Source: an uncultured Kordia sp. (GTDB taxonomy: Bacteria; Bacteroidota; Bacteroidia; Flavobacteriales; Flavobacteriaceae). Taken from it: a DNA stretch of 64,000 bases. The position numbers and the translations under genes are program-made. Numbering within the stretch: the stretch's first letter is position 1; each line of letters starts with the position of its first letter. This document shows positions 58,740-64,000 of this stretch, piece after piece. The notes beneath the pieces are model-generated. The model was given only the letters and a program-made list of their open reading frames with translations. It searched no databases and was not told where the DNA came from. The stretch spans positions 1 through 64,000 of the forward strand of contig NZ_CANLEA010000004.1 of NCBI RefSeq assembly GCF_947489565.1, read 5' to 3'.

Positions 58740-59524
58740 TTTAGGTATTGTTTTAAATCTACAGACTCTAATTTCAATTTATAGGAATCATCATTGTCTA
58801 GTAGTAAAGAATCGTTATCAAAAAGGCCATCTTTTTGGAAAAATTTCTTTTTGAAACGCATCACATCTACAAAAACTGTAACATCATCAGACCATTCTTT
58901 GATAAAAGCACTTCCTTTTTTCTTGGTGATGTTAATATTTGCAGCTACGTCTAATCCCAACGCTCCAGACTTAATGTTTTTGATATCTCCGCCAAGTTCT
59001 AATTGAAAGTCTTTTGAAGTAGATTGTACGACCATAGCTTTTTTTGCTACGGTTACAGCTGTAACCAGATACGTATCATCCCAAACTAACTGTTTACCGT
59101 TATCATTGATTTCACTCTCTAGATTATGAATATTATTTAAGGATTGCTTTGTACATTCAAGTGCATGAAAAAATATAGATCCTTTTTTTGAAAATGATAA
59201 TTGTAGTTTTCCACTTCCCTTAGGTGTTTTTTTCAGTGTTGTATCTATAGTTCCTCCTAAATTTGTGTCTATCTCAACAACATTTTTACTTGTAAACTGA
59301 TATGAATCTGCGCTTTCTGAATCAGAAGTTATATCACAAGTTATATCTAAACTTTTCAAGTCGGTAATTTTTTTGAAGCTCCCAAAAGGAGCTATTTTGA
59401 AGATTCCTTTTCCGTGTGGGAATTGGACAATATCGCCAACTTGAATTTTTTCTCCGGGAAGATAAACAGCTACTTTACCAAGCTCTTTTGCGATTGTTTT
59501 TGAATATTGTATTTGTAGTGACAT
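58736..59524 (-). CDS. Caspase-coupled protein, possibly divergent gasdermin-like pore former
   Basis: 262 aa, no signal peptide or membrane helix, beta-rich. From family memory the order of segments resembles bacterial gasdermins (about 250-280 aa): VAVYLPGEKIQVGDIVQF, IAPFGSFKKI, a Gly-rich strand pair (NLGGTIDTTLKK, KLQLSFSKKGSIFFHALE), and late WDDTYLVTAVTVAKKAMVV followed by ELGGDI and VTVFVDVMRFKKKFF. The last 30 residues (acidic, DGLFDNDSLLLDNDDSYKL) could be a releasable inhibitory tail. Bacterial gasdermins usually sit beside a caspase-like or trypsin-like protease, as here. Against it: no Cys near the N-terminus for acylation, and the match is by eye. Coupled to the protease by a 4-bp overlap. 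If not a gasdermin, it is still the likely protease partner or substrate. Confidence 0.45.
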   Translation of the reverse strand: MSLQIQYSKTIAKELGKVAVYLPGEKIQVGDIVQFPHGKGIFKIAPFGSFKKITDLKSLDITCDITSDSESADSYQFTSKNVVEIDTNLGGTIDTTLKKTPKGSGKLQLSFSKKGSIFFHALECTKQSLNNIHNLESEINDNGKQLVWDDTYLVTAVTVAKKAMVVQSTSKDFQLELGGDIKNIKSGALGLDVAANINITKKKGSAFIKEWSDDVTVFVDVMRFKKKFFQKDGLFDNDSLLLDNDDSYKLKLESVDLKQYLK

Positions 59525-59554
59525 AAGCGTAGTTGTTTTTTAAATTGTACACTA

Positions 59555-59562
59555 CAAATCTC
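59555..59562 (-). promoter_or_regulatory. -7-like box GAGATTTG of the caspase/TIR operon
   Basis: Minus-strand GAGATTTGTA, one mismatch from TAnnTTTG, 30 bp before the ATG at 59524. The same GAGATTTGTA occurs 26 bp before the start at 62771. Confidence 0.45.
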
Positions 59563-59617
59563 CTACAATAGTAACTAGAAGAAAACATCATTAATGTTGA
59601 TTTTCTCAGATACTTTT

Positions 59618-59637
59618 TATCCTCAATTCTGAGGATA
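59618..59637. promoter_or_regulatory. Palindromic activator site candidate, copy 1
   Basis: TATCCTCA-ATTC-TGAGGATA, perfect 8-bp arms, 94 bp upstream of the caspase/TIR operon. A second copy (62852-62867) lies upstream of the kinase/regulator operon. Centre is about 69 bp above the -7-like box, a normal place for a class I activator. Confidence 0.6.
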
Positions 59638-59657
59638 TAATATATGCATAAACTATA

Positions 59658-59685
59658 AAAATCCATCGAAGTTTCGATGGATTTT
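59658..59685 (-). terminator. Terminator after the response-regulator gene
   Basis: AAAATCCATCGAA (59658-59670) and TTCGATGGATTTT (59673-59685) pair perfectly over 13 bp, 28 bp after the response-regulator stop on the minus strand; reading that strand the stem ends in TTTTT. It separates the two-component operon from the caspase/TIR operon. Confidence 0.75.
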
Positions 59686-59712
59686 ATATTCCTTCACATA
59701 CCCAAATTTATA

Positions 59713-60351
59713 TCACATATATCCTTTTTCAAAAGCATAACGAACCAATCCTTTAGAACCTCCATCGACACCTGTCTTTTCAATCAAGTTTCTTCTATGG
59801 GTTTCTACTGTACTGTGTGCAATACAAAGTTCTTCCGAAATTATTGGTGTAGTTTTCCCCAATGCGATGAGTTTTAAAACTTCAATTTCTCTTTTAGTAA
59901 GTTTTACATTTTTTAATTCGTTATCTTTTTTGCGTTGACTTGATCTGAATGTTTTTTCTACTTCCCTACCAAAAAACTCTTCGCCATCAATGATATATTT
60001 TATTGCCAACACAAGTTCTTCTTTTCCTTTGTTTTTGAGGATATAACCATCAGCTCCAATCTCAATAACACTCCGAACAAATTTCTCTGTATTGTACATT
60101 GATAAAATAAGTACTTTAACATTTGGATGTTTTTCTTTAATCTTTTTTGTTGTTTCAATCCCCGATAACAAAGGCATTTCGATATCGAGTACAACTAAAT
60201 CGACTTCCGTTTTTTCAAGAATTTCTAAGACTTCATTACCGTTCAACGCTTCGCCTACGATTTCAATACTTTCTTCTTGATTTAATAATGATTTTAATCC
60301 ATCAATAACTATTTGATGGTCGTCAGCAATGACTACTTTAACTTTTTTCAT
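59713..60351 (-). CDS. NarL/FixJ-type response regulator
   Basis: 212 aa. Receiver domain 1-120: acidic pair Asp10-Asp11, phosphorylatable Asp56 (VVLDIEMPLLSG) and the conserved Lys near 107 (GYILKNKG). LuxR-type HTH about 147-205 (LTKREIEVLKLIALGKTTPIISEELCIAHSTVETHRRNL). Cytoplasmic DNA-binding partner of the kinase encoded 29 bp upstream. It is followed by a strong terminator and then by the caspase/TIR operon, whose upstream palindrome it may bind. Normal family length. Confidence 0.95.
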   Translation of the reverse strand: MKKVKVVIADDHQIVIDGLKSLLNQEESIEIVGEALNGNEVLEILEKTEVDLVVLDIEMPLLSGIETTKKIKEKHPNVKVLILSMYNTEKFVRSVIEIGADGYILKNKGKEELVLAIKYIIDGEEFFGREVEKTFRSSQRKKDNELKNVKLTKREIEVLKLIALGKTTPIISEELCIAHSTVETHRRNLIEKTGVDGGSKGLVRYAFEKGYM

Positions 60352-60380
60352 GTGTTTTTTTAATTGATGATAAAATTTAT

Positions 60381-62444
60381 TTAGATGGGAATATCTATAT
60401 TAATAGTAGTCCCGTTTCCTTTATTTGAATCAATATGAAAGATGCCTTTCAAAGCATCTACCCGAGATTCAATCCCTTTTAGTCCCATACCTGTTGATGC
60501 ATTATTTTTAGAATTTTCAAAGCCAATTCCGTCATCAGTTACGGTCAAATTAATTTCGCTTGTTCTCTTTACCAGTTGCACAATTACTTCTTTAGCTTTT
60601 GCATGTTTTATAACATTATGAATGAGTTCTTGCGTAATTCCATAAAGTTCCATTTCAAGATTATTTTCAAGTCTATCGTCAAGTCCGTGTGTAATGACTT
60701 CAATTTGAAATGTATTGGTTCCTTGTATTGTATTTTTAAGATCTTCTAAGGCTGCAACCAAACCAAACTTTGTCAATACGCCAGAAACCATATTATGTGC
60801 AATTTCCCTTACTGCATTACAAGCTTCGTCCAATAACGCATTTGCTTGTGTATATTGTTTTCTATTTTCTTCTTTTAGCTTATCTAAATTATCTTCTATC
60901 GATTTATAATTGAGTTTCACCATAGAAAGCATACTTCCCAAACGATCGTGTAAATCTTGAGCAATTCGTTTGCGTTCACTTTCTTGTCCGCTAATCATTG
61001 CTTTGATAGATTTCAGTTCCTGCTTTTTTAGCAATTCAATATTTTTCTGAATTTCAGATTCTTTTTCTTTTTTAGATCGATACGCATAAAAAACAGCAAA
61101 AAATAATAAAGCCAATAAAACGATTCCTCCTATTAGCGCAAACATCTGTGTGTCTTTTCGCCTACTTTTTTGTTCTTCTACTTCTTTCTCCTTAAGTAAA
61201 AAATCATTTTTCTCTTTTTCTTTTTCATACAGCTCTGCATTCCTAAATTTTATATCAATACTATCTCTCAATTCAATATGTCGCTCATTAAACAAAGAGG
61301 CATTTTTATAATCGCCTAAATGCTCATAGGTTTCTGCAATTCCCATTAGAATATTCAATCGATCTAAATCTTTATTATACTTTTTTGCCAATGCATAACT
61401 TTGATTGTAAAATTTTAGAGCTTCTTGATTTTTATTTTGTTTTCTATTAATAATTCCTAAGTTTAGATATGTATCTAAAAGTTGAATTTCATTATCATTT
61501 TCTTTAGCAGTTTCAATGCTTTTTAGAAAAAACTCTTCTGCTAACTCAAATTCTTCTTTTTCCTGATGCACTACACCTATGTTGTTATAAATAGCTTCTT
61601 TACTATTTAAATTCAAGGAATCTTTGATAGATAAACTTTTGTGATAAAAAATAAGAGCACTGTCAAGTTTTTTCTCCTCCGCAAAATTTACACCCATACT
61701 CAAATAAATACTAGCCAACGATGAATAGTCTTTTAATTTCTTATTTAAAAACTCGCTTTTATTTAAGTATTCTCTAGCTTGATGTTTCTTTTTTAAGGTA
61801 GTATATAATTTTCCTATGCTTAAATATAAATCTGCTAAGCTAGCTTCATCTCCCATTTTTTCATGGATTTTTATACTATTATGATATGCTCTTAAAGATG
61901 CTGAATAGTCATTTACATCTTCATAAATAGTAGCCAAGACATGATACGTTAATGCGAGAACTTCTTCATCATTAATTAGCAAACAAGTTTCTAAAGCTCC
62001 TTTTCCATGTTGTATAGCCTTCTCATACACTCTCATTTCTTGATAAACTTGACTTAATTGAATGTTTGTAAAAACGATTCCTCTTAAATTTTTATTCTTC
62101 TCTCTAATGTTTAGAGAAGCGAGATAATAGGTTTCGGCCTCTTGATAGTTCTCTTTCCTTTTTTCTAAAGAACCTAACCTGTAGAGACTTTTTGACAAAC
62201 CTTTACTGTATGAAATTTTTTCACTAATTCGTTTTGCTTCACTAGCATAAAAACGTGCGATAGAGTCTGTATATTTATATTTAGATGCAAGCCCATTTAG
62301 ATAATTAACCTTAGTGGTATCATCTTTCTTATTTTTCAATTCTTCAAATATATCAGTATGTTGACCAAAGCTTATTTGTACAACAAAAAACATAGCAGTA
62401 ATCAAAAAAATAGTGTGCAGGCTTTGATTTATTTTAAAATACAT
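60381..62444 (-). CDS. TPR-containing histidine kinase (HisKA_3 type)
   Basis: The frame runs from 62510 (709 aa), but the start at 62444 (residue 23) is preferred because it gives a clean signal peptide (MYFKINQSLHTIFLITAMFFVVQISFGQ). Numbering from 62510: tetratricopeptide repeats about 60-420 in the periplasm, one membrane helix about 456-477, coiled coil, HisKA_3 with His521 (ERKRIAQDLHDRLGSM), and a C-terminal HATPase with Asn632 (QELIHNVIKHA), DDGIGF and GMGLKGI. NarL-class sensor that phosphorylates the response regulator encoded just downstream. TPR ectodomains usually sense proteins or peptides, but the signal is unknown. Confidence 0.93.
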   Translation of the reverse strand: MYFKINQSLHTIFLITAMFFVVQISFGQHTDIFEELKNKKDDTTKVNYLNGLASKYKYTDSIARFYASEAKRISEKISYSKGLSKSLYRLGSLEKRKENYQEAETYYLASLNIREKNKNLRGIVFTNIQLSQVYQEMRVYEKAIQHGKGALETCLLINDEEVLALTYHVLATIYEDVNDYSASLRAYHNSIKIHEKMGDEASLADLYLSIGKLYTTLKKKHQAREYLNKSEFLNKKLKDYSSLASIYLSMGVNFAEEKKLDSALIFYHKSLSIKDSLNLNSKEAIYNNIGVVHQEKEEFELAEEFFLKSIETAKENDNEIQLLDTYLNLGIINRKQNKNQEALKFYNQSYALAKKYNKDLDRLNILMGIAETYEHLGDYKNASLFNERHIELRDSIDIKFRNAELYEKEKEKNDFLLKEKEVEEQKSRRKDTQMFALIGGIVLLALLFFAVFYAYRSKKEKESEIQKNIELLKKQELKSIKAMISGQESERKRIAQDLHDRLGSMLSMVKLNYKSIEDNLDKLKEENRKQYTQANALLDEACNAVREIAHNMVSGVLTKFGLVAALEDLKNTIQGTNTFQIEVITHGLDDRLENNLEMELYGITQELIHNVIKHAKAKEVIVQLVKRTSEINLTVTDDGIGFENSKNNASTGMGLKGIESRVDALKGIFHIDSNKGNGTTINIDIPI

Positions 62445-62567
62445 ATTTTGATATCTAGGTATTAAAGTAATGGTGTTTAAGCATTTTTTTTCAAAAAAAT
62501 AAACGTACATCTTTCTACTAAGGTAAGAAAAATCTACGTTTACATCATCTAATGTTCTTTTGTAACA

Positions 62568-62771
62568 TTAATCTCCGTCGACAACTACTCTTTTAGGAGG
62601 ATCTTGTGAGTTTTTAGTTGGTGGGTCTGGTCTTGTTTTACCACCTCCATCATTACCCGTATTGTCGATAAGATCTATTTGTCCCGTTTCATTTTCATCA
62701 ACAAAAGTCATTTCTTGTGGTTCCTTTTGTTGCTTTTTAGTTTTGTTTTTACTCTTGTAATTTTGTTTCAT
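62568..62771 (-). CDS. Small polar protein, unknown
   Basis: 67 aa: a basic N-terminus (QNYKSKNKTKKQQK) then an acidic, Pro/Gly-rich tail (DNTGNDGGGKTRPDPP, VVVDGD). No signal peptide or known domain. It precedes the kinase gene in the same direction, 123 bp before the preferred kinase start, and has a promoter-like box and palindrome upstream at spacings matching those of the caspase/TIR operon, which makes it a more credible gene. Probably disordered; function unknown. Confidence 0.5.
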   Translation of the reverse strand: MKQNYKSKNKTKKQQKEPQEMTFVDENETGQIDLIDNTGNDGGGKTRPDPPTKNSQDPPKRVVVDGD

Positions 62772-62797
62772 ATTGCATTACGTTTAGAAATTCTTTA

Positions 62798-62805
62798 CAA
62801 ATCTC
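62798..62805 (-). promoter_or_regulatory. -7-like box GAGATTTG of the small-protein/kinase operon
   Basis: Minus-strand GAGATTTGTA, identical to the box at 59555-59562, 26 bp before the ATG at 62771; a TTG lies about 20 bp upstream as a weak -33 element. Confidence 0.45.
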
Positions 62806-62851
62806 TTCTCTTTTTAGCTATCATACAATCGTCAAAACATAGGTATTTCTC

Positions 62852-62867
62852 TCCTCATTTCTGAGGA
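62852..62867. promoter_or_regulatory. Palindromic activator site candidate, copy 2
   Basis: TCCTCA-TTTC-TGAGGA followed by TATAA. Over TCCTCA to TATAA it differs from copy 1 (59618-59637) at a single position. It is 46 bp from the -7-like box, against 57 bp for copy 1, a difference of one helical turn. Confidence 0.6.
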
Positions 62868-63286
62868 TATAAATACAGCATTTCCAATGATTGACCAGAG
62901 TTATCATTTACTACATCTTTGTATAAATTATTAAGACTATATGAAGTGAGAATGCTTTATATCATTTAAGACTGAAGATATTTAATCAAAGAATAAATCT
63001 GGTAGTATCACTAGTACATTGACTAGAGAAATAGGAGATTTTAAATATGATAATTTGACGACTACACCTTGACTGCACTATATCAAATACAATGTCTTAT
63101 TAGATGATAATGAGTTCATTTATTTAGGTTTTAAGGACTTGATGGAAAGTCAGGTTCATTCTTCAAGAGATATGACCCAGTCTAAAAATAAAGAATTGCT
63201 TTATAAAATGGGTTCAAAGCCAGCTAAAAGAGAGGTTAAAGTTGAGCATTACAAATAGAATATAAATATTGTAATAATAGATTTCT
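62868..63286. other. Intergenic region with possible decayed gene fragment
   Basis: On the plus strand a frame is open from 62986 to the stop at 63258 except for one TGA at 63070-63072. The part after the TGA includes a short ORF from ATG 63142 (38 aa, MESQVHSSRDMTQSKNKELL...). No family recognised. It may be the end of a broken gene or chance. Nothing else was seen here apart from sequence upstream of the edge gene. Confidence 0.25.
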
Positions 63287-64000
63287 ATGAAAAAATCAAT
63301 CTTTGAATCACAATTTGGTAGCGGAAAAATAGGGTTCTTAATACGTAAATTCGAAAATCGTCCAGACCGGAATCAGTTAGTCGAGTTAGTAAAAGACTGT
63401 TTTTTAGAAAAAGGCCTAAAAATTGTCGATGCATTGGAGTACACTTTCCATATACAACTATGGGAAAACATAAAAACATATATGGAGCATTGTAGTTTTG
63501 GAGTCGTAATTATTGACAATTTAACACCCAAAACAGATAATAATTTTAATCCTAATACCTTCTTAGAAATAGGTTACTTATTAGCATTAGGAAAGCCGAT
63601 TTTGATATTATTACAAAATAGCTTGGAACAAAAAATTCCAACCAATATCAAAGCCTTTATATATACAACATTTGACTCACAAGATGTTCATAATGAAAAT
63701 ATTAAGAACATTGTGTTTGAATGGATTGATAAATCACAAGCAAGTCCAGGTTATTTATCAATTTATTTTGAAAAAGATAATGCCGATTTGGATATGATAA
63801 AAAATCTTAAGGTTTTTCTCTCTGAAGTTAAATGTTCTACCATAAGTGATCGAACAACCGAACCTTCTAAAAAAGAAACTAAAGGCTTAAAATCTGCTTC
63901 TGGATTTTTAAAAATTGAATTTAAAGTGAATGATTACAAAAAAGCATTTAAGTTCATGGAAGATTTTAATGCGGGTTATTATAAGCATGCAATAGAAGTT
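63287..64000 (+). CDS. TIR-like / nucleoside 2-deoxyribosyltransferase-like protein, 3' end beyond window
   Basis: 238 residues visible, still open at the right edge. N-terminal 1-125 shows a Rossmann-like fold: GKIGFLIRKF, CSFGVVIIDN, and NTFLEIGYLLALGKPILILLQ, where the Glu in N-x-x-x-E-x-G is placed like the catalytic glutamate of nucleoside-deoxyribosyltransferase-like and TIR-type NAD-cleaving domains. After residue 155 comes a different, Lys-rich region that is cut by the edge. It is on the opposite strand to the kinase/caspase genes and not in their operon. A NAD- or nucleotide-consuming immune effector is plausible. The start at 63287 is the first Met of the frame with good coding character. 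Confidence 0.6.
   Translation, partial: MKKSIFESQFGSGKIGFLIRKFENRPDRNQLVELVKDCFLEKGLKIVDALEYTFHIQLWENIKTYMEHCSFGVVIIDNLTPKTDNNFNPNTFLEIGYLLALGKPILILLQNSLEQKIPTNIKAFIYTTFDSQDVHNENIKNIVFEWIDKSQASPGYLSIYFEKDNADLDMIKNLKVFLSEVKCSTISDRTTEPSKKETKGLKSASGFLKIEFKVNDYKKAFKFMEDFNAGYYKHAIEV

Noticed and set aside
60035-60052. Half-site resembling the TGAGGATATAA motif inside the response-regulator gene
   Set aside because: Only one arm is present and it is explained by coding sequence.
62679-62864. Plus-strand 61-aa ORF with a hydrophobic stretch
   Set aside because: It overlaps the small minus-strand gene and its promoter box antisense; the hydrophobicity follows from the A/T composition, and promoter evidence favours the minus strand.
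63285-63479. Minus-strand 64-aa ORF at the start of the right-edge gene
   Set aside because: Antisense shadow of the TIR-like gene, whose plus-strand frame is long and has family motifs.

Overview
The window looks like a marine Flavobacteriaceae chromosome (Bacteroidota; a Kordia-like genus is my guess, not shown by any marker gene). Grounds: AT-rich DNA; promoter elements of the TAnnTTTG type; TonB receptors with N-terminal carboxypeptidase-regulatory-like domains; a two-component-propeller/Y_Y_Y regulator; secreted beta-helix/LamG and C1q-like proteins; TPR histidine kinases. No rRNA, tRNA, CRISPR array or intact insertion sequence was recognised.

Region 1 (1-35189, all minus strand): a giant NRPS operon. 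Transcription runs from 35189 leftwards and leaves the window at 1. Order: 3-module NRPS (26499-35189), an outer-membrane TonB-type beta-barrel (24011-26464), then NRPSs of 2, 1, 1 (with an embedded luciferase-like monooxygenase), 2 and at least 1 modules. That is at least ten modules with gaps of 2-34 bp. The first NRPS has a degenerate starter C domain and no docking domain. All later NRPSs start with a TubC_N-type docking domain, and the complete NRPS proteins end in short hydrophobic tails that are mostly acidic. No thioesterase is seen; the end of the line lies outside. Hand-read specificity codes suggest Ala-like / X / Gly / Leu-like / ? / X / Gly(+monooxygenase) / Asn / small? / ?, where X is the same unusual code twice.

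Region 2 (35890-44130): a LacI-controlled catabolic locus. Minus-strand order: TonB receptor, GH63 mannosylglycerate/glucosylglycerate-hydrolase-like enzyme, sodium-solute symporter, glycerate kinase. A LacI gene is divergent. A perfect 26-bp palindrome lies between the LacI gene and the receptor. Together they suggest uptake and breakdown of a glycosylglycerate (mannosylglycerate is the red-algal solute digeneaside) to sugar plus glycerate, then phosphoglycerate.

Region 3 (44303-53403, plus strand): a propeller/Y_Y_Y/HTH membrane regulator broken by a one-base frameshift at an A-tract, then two secreted proteins (C1q-like; beta-helix/LamG, 1535 aa).

Region 4 (53600-64000): an immunity-like region. 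A six-gene minus-strand operon encodes a possible gasdermin-like protein, a caspase-family protease, two ThsB-like TIR proteins, a membrane protein with a degenerate PLD-like domain and a vWA-like lipoprotein. Upstream lies a small protein plus a TPR histidine kinase and a NarL-type response regulator. The same palindrome (TCCTCA-N4-TGAGGA), followed downstream by the same promoter-like box (GAGATTTGTA), precedes both transcription units, with spacings that differ by one helical turn. This suggests the two-component system controls both itself and the caspase/TIR operon. A TIR-like/nucleoside-deoxyribosyltransferase-like gene runs off the right edge.
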